Assembly (NCBI RefSeq): GCF_014653575.1
Contig: NZ_BNAQ01000004.1
Location: forward strand, 326,354 to 390,353
Reading direction: 5' to 3'
DNA: 64,000 nt
DNA from: Sphingomonas glacialis
Lineage (GTDB): Bacteria > Pseudomonadota > Alphaproteobacteria > Sphingomonadales > Sphingomonadaceae
Positions 6,812-16,498 of this stretch are shown here, in pieces. Both the position numbers and the translations under genes were made by a program. The notes beneath the pieces were generated by a model. The model did no database searches and was not told the DNA's origin. It saw nothing but the letters and a program-made list of their open reading frames with translations. The stretch's first letter is position 1. Every line of letters starts with the position of its first letter.

Positions 6812-7858
6812 ATGGAGCGAACGACCCAGGTAATCGGACAATCGGGCGCGTTTCTCGACGCGCTCGAACTCGCCAGCCGCGCGGCGGCGCTCGACCGGCC
6901 GGTACTCGTCATCGGCGAGCGCGGGACGGGCAAGGAACTCGTCGCCGAGCGCCTGCATCGCCTGAGCCCGCGCTGGGACCAGCCGCTCGTCATCATGAAT
7001 TGCGCGGCGCTGCCCGAAACGCTGATCGAGGCCGAGCTGTTCGGGCACGAGGCGGGCGCCTTCACCGGCGCGACCAAGGCGCGGGCAGGGCGCTTCGAGG
7101 AGGCGCATCGCGGCACGCTATTCCTCGACGAGCTCGGCACGCTGTCGATGGCGGCGCAGGACCGGCTGTTGCGCGCGGTCGAATATGGCGAGGTGACGCG
7201 GATCGGTTCGTCGCGGCCGATGCGCGTCGACGTCCGCATCGTGGCGGCGACCAACGAGCATTTGCCCGACAAGGTCGCGCGGCACCAGTTTCGTGCCGAT
7301 CTGCTCGACCGGCTGAGCTTCGAGGTGGTGACGTTGCCGCCGATGCGCGCGCGCGTGGACGACATTCTGGTGCTGGCCGAGCATTTCGGCCGGCGCATGG
7401 CGTCCGAACTCGGGCGCGACCATTGGCCGGGCTTCACCAAACCGGCCGAAGCGGCGCTCGTCGCGTACCAATGGCCGGGCAATGTGCGCGAGCTGCGCAA
7501 CGTCGTCGAGCGTGCGGTCTATCGCTGGGATCTGGACGGGCCGATCGACGCGATCCAGTTCGACCCGTTTCACTCGCCGCACCGGCCGGCGACAATGGTG
7601 TCGCTTGTCGAGCCCAGCGCAGTCGCACCAGCGGCACCGCCCGTCGCAGCGCCGCCGTCCGCGGCAGCCGCGGAACCGATGGATTACAAGGCGCGGCTCG
7701 CGCGGTTCGAGTGCGAGATGCTGCAGACGGCGATGGCCGAGAACCGCTTCAACCAGCGCGCGACCGCCGAGGCGCTGGGCCTCAGTTACGACCAGTTGCG
7801 CCACGCGCTGAAGCGCCACGGGCTGATTTCGGGCGCGGCGACAGAATCGGTTGCGTAA
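6812..7858 (+). CDS. pspF: PspF, sigma-54-dependent activator of the psp operon
   Basis: This encodes 348 residues from ATG 6812. It starts directly with an AAA+ domain and has no receiver or sensor domain, as in PspF. Visible motifs are Walker A GERGTGKE (residues 35-42), the sigma-54 contact loop GAFTGA (82-87), Walker B TLFLDELG, and WPGNVRELRN. A Pro/Ala-rich linker leads to a Fis-type helix-turn-helix, NQRATAEALGLSYDQLRHAL. Absence of a signal-receiving domain fits control by direct PspA inhibition. It is divergent from the psp operon and shares its control region. The frame extends further upstream, but that would overlap the palindromes. Confidence 0.92.
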   Translation: MERTTQVIGQSGAFLDALELASRAAALDRPVLVIGERGTGKELVAERLHRLSPRWDQPLVIMNCAALPETLIEAELFGHEAGAFTGATKARAGRFEEAHRGTLFLDELGTLSMAAQDRLLRAVEYGEVTRIGSSRPMRVDVRIVAATNEHLPDKVARHQFRADLLDRLSFEVVTLPPMRARVDDILVLAEHFGRRMASELGRDHWPGFTKPAEAALVAYQWPGNVRELRNVVERAVYRWDLDGPIDAIQFDPFHSPHRPATMVSLVEPSAVAPAAPPVAAPPSAAAAEPMDYKARLARFECEMLQTAMAENRFNQRATAEALGLSYDQLRHALKRHGLISGAATESVA

Positions 7859-7922
7859 CGAGCGAGCGGGACCCATTTGCCGGGCCTGACGTTTGCGTAT
7901 CGAGCTTTACAGGAGAAGACCC

Positions 7923-8528
7923 ATGGCTTTCGAACTTCCCCCGCTGCCTTATGCCTATGACGCGCTGGAGCCGACGATCTCGAAAGAGACGATGACCTTC
8001 CATCATGACAAGCATCATGCGGCCTATACCAACAAGCTCAACGAAGGCGTCGCCGCCGACCCGAAGCTCGAGGGCAAGACGATCGAGGAAATCCTCGGCA
8101 TGATCTCGACGCTGCCGCCGCTCGTGCGCAACAATGGCGGCGGTTTCTGGAACCACGATTTCTTCTGGAAGATCATGGGCCCGGCCGGCTCGACCCAGCC
8201 GTCTGGCGCGCTCGCCGAGGCGATCGACGCCTATGGCGGCCTCGACAAGCTCAAGGACGATTTCAACACCAAGGGTGCCGGCCAGTTCGGTTCGGGCTGG
8301 GCGTGGGTGATCAAGGACGAGAGCGGCGCACTCAAGGTCGTCTCGACGCCGAATCAGGACAACCCGCTGATGGACGACGCCAAGGACAAGGGCACGCCGA
8401 TCCTCGCCAACGACGTGTGGGAGCATGCCTATTACCTCACCTACATGAACGACCGTCCGGGCTATCTGAAGGCGTGGTGGGACGTGGTGAACTGGGACGA
8501 AGCCGGCAAGCGTTTCGACGCGGCCTGA
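7923..8528 (+). CDS. Superoxide dismutase (Fe/Mn family)
   Basis: This encodes 201 residues. Metal ligands are visible as His27, His78 (FWNHDFFW), Asp164 and His168 (DVWEHAYY). The second-shell residues are Gly74, four before His78, and Gln145 (NQDNPL). This Gly/Gln pair is the manganese-type pattern; iron enzymes usually have Gln in place of the Gly and Ala in place of the Gln. It may therefore be manganese-specific or cambialistic, although close relatives are often annotated as iron-type sodB. No signal peptide is seen, so it is cytoplasmic. Its own promoter is likely, since pspF ends 64 bases upstream. Confidence 0.93.
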   Translation: MAFELPPLPYAYDALEPTISKETMTFHHDKHHAAYTNKLNEGVAADPKLEGKTIEEILGMISTLPPLVRNNGGGFWNHDFFWKIMGPAGSTQPSGALAEAIDAYGGLDKLKDDFNTKGAGQFGSGWAWVIKDESGALKVVSTPNQDNPLMDDAKDKGTPILANDVWEHAYYLTYMNDRPGYLKAWWDVVNWDEAGKRFDAA

Positions 8529-8561
8529 GCCACAGCGGCGGTTCAAACGATTACAGTTGCA

Positions 8562-8686
8562 CGCGGTGCAGGTGGTAGCGCGTACATTGCAGTTGCTAAG
8601 GATCCTGCTGCAGTGCACAAAGAGTGTGCCTTTCAGGCATCCTCTCCTAAAACTTTCACGGCCGGTCGAAAGACCGGTTTTTTTTT
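8562..8686 (+). ncRNA. Candidate small RNA with an intrinsic terminator
   Basis: Between sodB and the divergent end of yciB lies a stretch with short stems, a single-stranded-looking CU-rich motif TCCTCTCCTAA (8640-8650) and a strong terminator hairpin followed by ten T (8662-8686). The CU-rich motif resembles the anti-Shine-Dalgarno loops of alphaproteobacterial trans-acting sRNAs. It could equally be the long 3' UTR of sodB. The 5' end is a guess. Confidence 0.35.
8662..8686 (+). terminator. Rho-independent terminator
   Basis: CCGGTC, loop GAAA, GACCGG and a run of ten T. It ends either sodB mRNA or the candidate sRNA. Confidence 0.9.
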
Positions 8687-8850
8687 GTTTGCGCGGCTGG
8701 TATAGCTAAAGCGCTGTCGTAGCGCCGGATCAGAACACAAACGACGGATGAGGGGCCGCCGGTCAAAACCGGCAACGGCGACACGATCGTGCGGGGGATC
8801 GAGCGAACGCGCTCTCCCCCGCGATTTGCAGGTATGGTCTAACTCTCCAC

Positions 8851-8944
8851 GTCACCCCGGGCTTGTCCCGGGGTCTACCGTGTCGCACGCACTTCGGGCG
8901 CAGAACGGGCATCCCGGTGGACCCCGGGACAAGCCCGGGGTGAC
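8851..8944. repeat. REP-type inverted pair (CCCGGGCTTGTCCCGGGG family)
   Basis: The left arm, GTCACCCCGGGCTTGTCCCG, starts at 8851, and the right arm, its reverse complement, ends at 8944. About 45 bases separate the two arms. Between the sRNA terminator and this pair (8690-8850) I see only a hairpin GCCGGT-CAAA-ACCGGC near 8757-8775 and no gene. Confidence 0.8.
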
Positions 8945-8969
8945 GCTCAGGTGGCTTAATCTGCGCGAA

Positions 8970-9587
8970 TCACTCCACTGGCGGGACGGGCGGATCATCT
9001 TGCGTGTTGAAGCCGTGCTTCATCAGCATCGGGACATTGGCGAAGGCGAAGATCAAGGTCAGCGGGATCACGCCCCACAGCTTGAAGCCAAGCCAGAAGG
9101 CGTAGCTGAATTCGTGGCGGACGATTTCATTGATCACCGCGAGGAAGGCGAAGAACAGCGCCCAGTTGATCGTCAGCTTGCGCCAGCCGGTCTCGTTCAA
9201 GCCGGGATAGGCAGCTTCGAGGAACAGGCTGAGCAGCGGCCGTCCGGTCAGCAGCCCGAAGACCAGAATCGCCGAGAGCATCGCGTAGATGACCGTCGGC
9301 TTGATCTGGATGAATTCCTTATTGTGGAAATAGAGCGTCAGCCCGCCGAACACGAGCACCAGCGTGCCCGTCAGCCACAACATGGGCGAGATCCGGCCCG
9401 AGCGGACGAGCGAATAGATCATCGCCGCGATGCTCGCGATCATGAACGCGGTCGTCCCCGCGATCAGTTTGACCATGTCGATCCCGGGCGTCAGGAAATT
9501 GACGAGGAAGAAGATCGCGATCGGGCCGATGTCGATCGCCAGGCGCTGCCCGGCGCCGAGCGGCTTCTTGGGGGAGGTAGGGGTCAT
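8970..9587 (-). CDS. yciB: Inner membrane protein YciB (septation protein A / IspZ family)
   Basis: This encodes 205 residues with five or so membrane spans and the family signatures FFLVNF near the N-terminus, NKEFIQIKPTVIY, and GWRKLTINWALFF. YciB is an intrinsic inner-membrane protein linked to cell-envelope maintenance and septation in enterobacteria and Shigella. Its precise biochemical role is unresolved. The start codon overlaps the ftsY stop as ATGA, so it is translationally coupled and forms the last gene of mtaB-ftsY-yciB. Confidence 0.92.
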   Translation of the reverse strand: MTPTSPKKPLGAGQRLAIDIGPIAIFFLVNFLTPGIDMVKLIAGTTAFMIASIAAMIYSLVRSGRISPMLWLTGTLVLVFGGLTLYFHNKEFIQIKPTVIYAMLSAILVFGLLTGRPLLSLFLEAAYPGLNETGWRKLTINWALFFAFLAVINEIVRHEFSYAFWLGFKLWGVIPLTLIFAFANVPMLMKHGFNTQDDPPVPPVE

Positions 9588-10513
9588 TTGCGGACCCCTT
9601 CCACGCCGGCGATGATCCGCGCAACCTCGTTCGCGTCGAACGGGCGCAGATCGCCCATGCCCTCGCCGACGCCGATCGCGTGGATCGGCAGGCCGTATTG
9701 CTCGGCCGCCGCGACGAGCACGCCGCCGCGTGCGGTGCCGTCGAGCTTGGTCATCACGAGCCCGGTGACGCCGGCATCCTTCTTGAACACCTCGATCTGG
9801 CTGAGCGCGTTCTGGCCGGTGGTCGCGTCGAGCACGAGCAGCACGTCGTGCGGGCTGTCGACGTTGAGCCGGCCGAGCACGCGGCGGATCTTCGAGAGTT
9901 CGTCCATCAGCTCGCGCTTGTTCTGGAGGCGCCCGGCGGTGTCGACGATCAGCACGTCGATGCCGGTGGCGGTCGCCTGCTTGACCGCCTCATAGACGAT
10001 TCCCGCCGCGTCGCCGCCTTCTTTCCCCGAGATGATCGGCACGCCGGCGCGCTCGGCCCAGGTGGCGAGCTGGCCGATCGCGGCGGCGCGGAAGGTGTCG
10101 CCGGCGGCGAGCATCACGCCATAATCCTGTTCCTTGAGCAGATGCGCGAGCTTGGCGATCGTCGTCGTCTTGCCCGAGCCGTTGACGCCGATCACCAGGA
10201 TAACGTGCGGGCGCGGGAAGCCGGTGATTTCGAGCGGCTTGGCGACCGTATCGAGCACCTTCTCGATCTCCTCGGCGACGACGAGGCGGATGCCGAGATC
10301 CTCCATGTCGCGCTCGAACACGCCGGTCGACAGGCGGTGGCGGATGCGCGCGGCGGTCTGCGGGCCGAGGTCGGATGCGATCAGCGCTTCCTCGATCTCG
10401 TCGAGCGTCGCGCGGTCGAGCGGGCCCGTGCCGAGCCCGGCGAGATTGCCGAGCAGACGGTCGGAGGTGCGCTTGAACCCGCCGAGGAGTTTGTCGTGCC
10501 AAGTGGGGGTCAT
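9584..10513 (-). CDS. ftsY: Signal recognition particle receptor FtsY
   Basis: This encodes 309 residues starting at ATG 10513. An N domain of about 90 residues is followed by the SRP GTPase G domain with GVNGSGKTTTIAKLA (P-loop), DTFRAAAIGQL, DTAGRLQNK and TKLDGTARGG. It lacks the long acidic A domain of E. coli FtsY. It docks ribosome-SRP complexes at the membrane with Ffh (encoded at 13896). ATG overlaps the mtaB stop (ATGA), and its own stop overlaps yciB in the same way. An upstream open extension exists but is in the mtaB coding region. Confidence 0.95.
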   Translation of the reverse strand: MTPTWHDKLLGGFKRTSDRLLGNLAGLGTGPLDRATLDEIEEALIASDLGPQTAARIRHRLSTGVFERDMEDLGIRLVVAEEIEKVLDTVAKPLEITGFPRPHVILVIGVNGSGKTTTIAKLAHLLKEQDYGVMLAAGDTFRAAAIGQLATWAERAGVPIISGKEGGDAAGIVYEAVKQATATGIDVLIVDTAGRLQNKRELMDELSKIRRVLGRLNVDSPHDVLLVLDATTGQNALSQIEVFKKDAGVTGLVMTKLDGTARGGVLVAAAEQYGLPIHAIGVGEGMGDLRPFDANEVARIIAGVEGVRK

Positions 10514-11880
10514 GCGATGATCTCTTGCAACTGCAACGGATTTTCCTTCCCCGGCGAAGGTCGGGGCCCAGGAGAAATGGCGGATGTTGGTGCGGGCTGG
10601 ACTTCCCCACGGCCGTTCCACGACTGGGCCTCGGCCTGCGCCGGGGAAGCGGGGAGGGGAATGGCGCGAAGCGTGCTGCCGTTGGTGTCGATGATGCGAA
10701 CGGTCTGCACCACCCCGACTGCCCGCGTGTCGAAGCGCACCTCGGCGAAACCGGGCGTATGGCCGCGATCGCCCGGTCGCTCGACCAGCACGTCCTGCGT
10801 CGTGCCGATCAGCCCGCGCAGCCACACCGCCTTGCGCCGCGCGCCAGCTTCGCGCAGCAGCGCCGCGCGCGCCTTGCGGACGGGCACGGGCACCGCCGGC
10901 ATCCGCGCGGCAGGCGTGCCGTCGCGCTCCGAATAGGGGAAGATGTGCGCGTGGACGACGTCGCAATCGTCGATCAGCGCGAGCGTGTCGGCGAACATCG
11001 CGTCGTCCTCGGTCGGGAAGCCGGCGATCAGGTCGGCGCCGATCGTGATGTCGGCGCGCGCCGCCTTGAGGCGTTCGACCAGCGCGACGCTTTGGGCACG
11101 CGAATGGCGGCGCTTCATCCGCTTGAGGATCAGATCGTTGCCCGCCTGGAGCGAGAGGTGGACGTGCGGCATCAGGCGCGGCTCCTGCGTCAGCAGCGCG
11201 AACAGGCGATCGTCGATCTCGATCCCGTCGAGCGACGATAGCCGCAGCCGTTCGAGCGCGGGAACGTGGCGGAGGATCCGCTCGACCAGCTGCCCGAGGC
11301 TCGGCGCGCCGGGCAGATCGGGCCCGTAGCTGGTGAGGTCGACGCCGGTCAGCACGATCTCGCGGTGGCCGGCATCGACCAGCGCTGCGATCCGGTCGAT
11401 CACCGCGCCGGCCGGGACCGAGCGGCTGTTGCCGCGGCCGTAGGGGATCACGCAGAAGGTGCAGCGATGGTCGCAGCCGTTCTGTACTTCGACGAAGGCG
11501 CGGGCGTGCGCGGCGAAAGCGGGGGCCAGGTGCGGGGCGGTTTCGCGGACGCGGAGGATATCGCCGACGATCACCGGATCGGGGGCTGCCCACGCTTGCG
11601 CCGTCAGTTTCTCGGCGTTGCCGAGCACGCGGTCGACCTCGGGCATCGCAGCGAAGCTCGCCGGGTCGATCTGCGCGGCGCAGCCCGTCACGACCAGTTG
11701 CGCCGATGGCCGCTCGGCACGCGCGCGGCGGATCGCCTTGCGCGTCTCGGCGACCGCGCCGTTGGTGACGGCGCAGCTGTTGACGACGACCAGATCCCGC
11801 CCGCCAACAAGCGCGCGGATCGCTTCGCTTTCGGCGATGTTGAGGCGACAGCCGAGGGAGATGATCTGCGGTTCGGGCAT
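10510..11880 (-). CDS. mtaB: tRNA (ct6A37/t6A37) methylthiotransferase MtaB
   Basis: This encodes 456 residues. An N-terminal UPF0004 domain (ISLGCRLNIAESEAI, with SCAVT and TGCAAQ) is followed by a radical-SAM domain with CDHRCTFC (C-x3-C-x2-C) and a TRAM-like region. It methylthiolates t6A37 of ANN-decoding tRNAs, using two [4Fe-4S] clusters. Start ATG 11880 gives MPEPQIISLGCR. The last 40 or so residues are derived from a REP-type element (10546-10650), making it longer than usual. The stop overlaps ftsY. Confidence 0.92.
   Translation of the reverse strand: MPEPQIISLGCRLNIAESEAIRALVGGRDLVVVNSCAVTNGAVAETRKAIRRARAERPSAQLVVTGCAAQIDPASFAAMPEVDRVLGNAEKLTAQAWAAPDPVIVGDILRVRETAPHLAPAFAAHARAFVEVQNGCDHRCTFCVIPYGRGNSRSVPAGAVIDRIAALVDAGHREIVLTGVDLTSYGPDLPGAPSLGQLVERILRHVPALERLRLSSLDGIEIDDRLFALLTQEPRLMPHVHLSLQAGNDLILKRMKRRHSRAQSVALVERLKAARADITIGADLIAGFPTEDDAMFADTLALIDDCDVVHAHIFPYSERDGTPAARMPAVPVPVRKARAALLREAGARRKAVWLRGLIGTTQDVLVERPGDRGHTPGFAEVRFDTRAVGVVQTVRIIDTNGSTLRAIPLPASPAQAEAQSWNGRGEVQPAPTSAISPGPRPSPGKENPLQLQEIIA
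10546..10650. repeat. REP-type inverted pair inside the 3' end of mtaB
   Basis: The left arm, CTTCCCCGGCGAAGGTCGGG, begins at 10546, and the right arm ends GCCTGCGCCGGGGAAG at 10650. Same family as at 3695, 26365 and 43567. Translated on the minus strand it gives the Pro/Gly-rich mtaB tail containing ISPGPRPSPGKE. Confidence 0.8.
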
Positions 11881-11942
11881 TGCGTCGCGATCTAGGGGGC
11901 GTGGGGCGGTAAGTCCATGGATCGCGCGTCGCGGCGGCGGAA

Positions 11943-12032
11943 GGGAGGGCGCGGGAGTGGGTCGGCCTAAGGCTGGCGTCGACCTCTCCACCGGCCGACC
12001 CACCCCCAGCCCCTCCTTTTCAGGGAGGGGGG
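11943..12032. repeat. Inverted repeat between mtaB and the GGDEF-EAL gene
   Basis: GGGAGTGGGTCGGCC (11953-11967) faces GGCCGACCCACCCCC (11993-12007). The latter is followed by a hairpin, CCCCTCC-TTTTCA-GGGAGGGG. The GGGAGGGG and GGGTGGG-type core resembles the element inside mfd at 45850. Confidence 0.65.
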
Positions 12033-12039
12033 TGAGAGG

Positions 12040-13668
12040 TCAGCCCGCGCGGCGTTCGTCGGGCTCGCCCGCTTCGCTCGCCGCGTTCTGCAACAAGCGC
12101 CGCTCGGCGAGCAGTCGCCGCGTGTTGGCGATGCTCGTCGGGCGTCCGTAGAGATAGCCCTGGCCCTTCCCGCAACCGAGCCCGCGCAGCCGCTCCTCGA
12201 CCGCGATATCCTCGATCCCTTCTGCGGTGATCGGCAAATTGAGGCTGTCACCGAGCCGCGTGATCGCGGTGACGATCGCGGCGCTTTCGGTGTTCTCGGT
12301 CATCGACATGATGAAGCTCTTGTCGATCTTGATCCGGTCGAACGGCAGCGCGCGCAAATGTGCGAGCGACGAATAGCCCGTCCCGAAATCATCGAGCGCG
12401 AGCCGGATCCCCTGGTTCTTGAGGCTGCCGACGATCGATTGCGCGAGCGGGAGATTGTCGAACAACGCGGTCTCGGTGATCTCGATCTCGAGCCGACTGG
12501 CGGGGAAGCCCGTCTCGGTCAGCACCTTGATGATCTTCTGCGCGAGCCACGCATCGCGCAGTTGGCTCGGCGAGATGTTGACCGACAGCGACAGCGCCGC
12601 GTCCCAATCCTTCGCGGCGAGGAACGCCTGGCGCATCAGCGACAGCGAGAGATCGGCGATCATCCCGGTTTCCTCGGCGATCGGGATGAAGGTGTCGGGT
12701 ACGATCAGCCCGCGCGTCGCATGTTCCCAGCGCGCCAGCACTTCGAACCCGCTCAGCCGGCCCGTCGTGAGATCGATCTGCTGCTCGAAATAGGGGACGA
12801 TCTCCTGGCGCGGGATCGCGTTGCGCAAGCCCACTTCGAGCTCGTTGCGGGCCTGCAGCTCGCGCTCCATCGACAGGTCGAACCAGGCGAAGCGGTTGCG
12901 GCCCGAATTCTTGGCGGCGTACATCGCGATGTCGGCCGAGCGCATCAGCGCGTCGATGCTCGCGCAATCGAAGTCCGAGCGCGAAATGCCGACCGAGACC
13001 GAAATGTGCAGCTGCAACCCCTCGATCCGGAACGGCTGGGCGAGTTGGCTGACGAGCTTTTCGGCGATCCGCTCGACGGTCGCCGGGTGGGCCGCATCGA
13101 ACAGGAAGGCGCACGCGAATTCGTCGCCGCCGAAGCGCGCGGTGAGCGCGACGCTCGGCATCGCCTCGGCGATCTGCAGCGCGACCTGCTGGAGCAGCGC
13201 GTCGCCGGTCGCGTGGCCGTGCATGTCGTTGACCATCTTGAAATGGTCGAGATCGAGCATCAGCAGCGCCATCGCCTTGTTGCGCGCCTGCGCACGCACG
13301 AACATCGCGGCGCCTTCCTCGGCCAGGCTGCGGCGGTTGAGGAAGCCCGTGAGCGGATCCTTGGCGGCGAGCATCTGCGCGCGCTCCTCCGCGGCGGTGC
13401 GGATCGTCACTTCATGCGCGAGCTCGCGGTGGCGGCGCCAGCCGAACAGGATCAGCGCGACGTTGAGCAGCAGCGCGATCACCAGCGTCTGGTCGGGCCC
13501 TTCGCCGCCGTAGAAATAGCGCCGGACGGTGGTCGACAGTACCGAGCTGCCGGTCCCGACGAACAGCAGGATCGAGGCGACCGTGATCGCGCCGTTGAGG
13601 ATCTCGCGGCGTTTGGGCGGGGCAGAGCTGCCCGCGTCGCTCGGTTCGCCACGTATCTCGACCGTCAT
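12040..13668 (-). CDS. Membrane GGDEF-EAL protein (cyclic-di-GMP turnover)
   Basis: This encodes 542 residues from ATG 13668. Two N-terminal transmembrane helices (residues about 23-46 and 56-75) have no large periplasmic loop. A GGDEF domain with intact RFGGDEF follows, and no RxxD inhibitory site is seen ahead of it. An EAL domain follows with EVL in place of EAL (GFEVLARWEH), NISPSQL, EITET, DDFGTGYSS, KIDKSF and AEGIE, so both activities are plausible. It is a candidate diguanylate cyclase/phosphodiesterase at the inner membrane. It is divergent from ffh. Confidence 0.92.
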   Translation of the reverse strand: MTVEIRGEPSDAGSSAPPKRREILNGAITVASILLFVGTGSSVLSTTVRRYFYGGEGPDQTLVIALLLNVALILFGWRRHRELAHEVTIRTAAEERAQMLAAKDPLTGFLNRRSLAEEGAAMFVRAQARNKAMALLMLDLDHFKMVNDMHGHATGDALLQQVALQIAEAMPSVALTARFGGDEFACAFLFDAAHPATVERIAEKLVSQLAQPFRIEGLQLHISVSVGISRSDFDCASIDALMRSADIAMYAAKNSGRNRFAWFDLSMERELQARNELEVGLRNAIPRQEIVPYFEQQIDLTTGRLSGFEVLARWEHATRGLIVPDTFIPIAEETGMIADLSLSLMRQAFLAAKDWDAALSLSVNISPSQLRDAWLAQKIIKVLTETGFPASRLEIEITETALFDNLPLAQSIVGSLKNQGIRLALDDFGTGYSSLAHLRALPFDRIKIDKSFIMSMTENTESAAIVTAITRLGDSLNLPITAEGIEDIAVEERLRGLGCGKGQGYLYGRPTSIANTRRLLAERRLLQNAASEAGEPDERRAG

Positions 13669-13895
13669 AGAAAGCTGTCCACCCCACACTGAACCTGTCT
13701 CTTGTCACGACAGCCGTGTAGATCGCGTTAAGCCCGACGGTTGCGCGACGCATCGAAACGGCGTAGGGCGCGCCGATCGTTCCTGCACTGGAGCGTGAGG
13801 GCTGCCCCATGGGGCTACGCCGGCCGACGAGGTTTCGTCCGCCGGCGTTCTTTGCGTTACGGTGCGGACGCGATGTTTTGGAAGGGTTTTTTCGG

Positions 13896-15383
<1,488 letters not shown>

Positions 15384-15425
15384 GTTCAACCCGATCAACA
15401 GATTAAAGCAAGAAGGTACTCTATC

Positions 15426-16007
15426 ATGGCAGTCAGCATTCGTCTTTCGCGCGGCGGTTCCAAGAAGCGCCCGTATTACCGCATCGTCGTCGCCGATGCG
15501 CGCGCACCGCGCGATGGCCAGTTCATCGAGAAGATCGGCACCTACAACCCGCTGCTCGCCAAGGATGACGAGAAGCGCATCGTGCTCGACGCCGATCGCG
15601 CAACCTACTGGCTCGGCGTCGGCGCGCAGCCGACCGACCGCGTCGCCCGCTTCCTCGACGTGAAGGGTGTGCGCGAGCGCGCTGCCCGCAACAACCCGAA
15701 CAAGGGCAAGCCCGGCGAGAAGGCCGTCGAGCGCGTCGAAGAGCGCCAGAAGAAGCTCGACGATGCCGAGGCCGCCAAGGTCGCAGCAGCCGCCGCCGAG
15801 GAAGAAGCCAAGGTTGCAGCCGCTGCCGCTGCGGAAGAGGCCAAGGCCACTGCCGCTGCCGAGGCTGCTGAAGCCGCTGCCGCTGCCAGCCAGGCCGAGA
15901 CCGAAGCTGTCGTCGCTTCGGAAGTAGAAGCCGCTACCGAAACCCCGACCCCGGAAGCCGAAGCCGTTGCTGAGGCGACCTCGGAAGAAACCCCGGCGAA
16001 CGGCTGA
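15426..16007 (+). CDS. rpsP: 30S ribosomal protein S16 with long Ala/Glu-rich extension
   Basis: The first 85 or so residues are canonical S16 ([48 protein letters not shown]). S16 is usually 80-90 residues, but this protein has 193. The extra 100 or more residues start with basic [20 protein letters not shown] and then become a low-complexity Ala/Glu tail ([20 protein letters not shown] and similar). Its stop overlaps the rimM start as TGATG. The tail would project from the body of the small subunit. Extended S16 proteins are, to my knowledge, common in alphaproteobacteria, though usually shorter. Confidence 0.95.
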   Translation: MAVSIRLSRGGSKKRPYYRIVVADARAPRDGQFIEKIGTYNPLLAKDDEKRIVLDADRATYWLGVGAQPTDRVARFLDVKGVRERAARNNPNKGKPGEKAVERVEERQKKLDDAEAAKVAAAAAEEEAKVAAAAAAEEAKATAAAEAAEAAAAASQAETEAVVASEVEAATETPTPEAEAVAEATSEETPANG

Positions 16008-16498
16008 TGCAACAGGACAACCCCGTCACGCTCGCCGTCATCATCGGCGCGCACGGCGTGACGGGGGAGGTCCGTCTCAAGGTCTTCACCGAGGATCTTG
16101 CCGCGTATACCGACTTCAACGGCGGCACGCTGTCGTTGAAGTCGGTGCGCCACGGCAGCAACGGCATGATCGCGCGGATCGCCGAAGTGACCGACCGCAA
16201 TAAGGCCGAGGCCTTGCGCGGGACCGAGTTGACCGTACCGCGCTCGGCGCTGCCGCCGCTCGAGGACGGCGAATATTATCACACCGATTTGCTGGGCTTG
16301 CCTGCGGTTTCGACCACGGGCGAGGCGCTCGGCCACGTCGTCGCGATCGACGATTTCGGTGCGGGCGACGTGATCGAAATCGAACGGCCGTCCGAGGACG
16401 GCAAGCCGGGCAAGCGCTTCATGATCCCGATGAACGCCGACGCGGTGCCCGAATGGGATGCCGAAAAGCTCGTCGTCGAAGTCGGCTTTATCGTCTGA
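16007..16498 (+). CDS. rimM: Ribosome maturation factor RimM
   Basis: This encodes 163 residues. An N-terminal RimM barrel, [19 protein letters not shown], is followed by the PRC-barrel containing [13 protein letters not shown] and the ending [12 protein letters not shown]. It assists assembly of the 30S head, binding S19. It is translationally coupled to rpsP by a one-base overlap. The last 11 bases overlap the convergent flavoprotein gene. Confidence 0.93.
   Translation: MQQDNPVTLAVIIGAHGVTGEVRLKVFTEDLAAYTDFNGGTLSLKSVRHGSNGMIARIAEVTDRNKAEALRGTELTVPRSALPPLEDGEYYHTDLLGLPAVSTTGEALGHVVAIDDFGAGDVIEIERPSEDGKPGKRFMIPMNADAVPEWDAEKLVVEVGFIV

Noticed and set aside
8690..8850. A further structured RNA between the terminator and the REP pair
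   Set aside because: Only one convincing small hairpin is seen, with no promoter or terminator.
9584..11593. A longer FtsY fused to an upstream 360-codon segment
   Set aside because: The upstream part is the wrong frame of mtaB. The ATG at 10513 with an ATGA overlap gives a normal FtsY.
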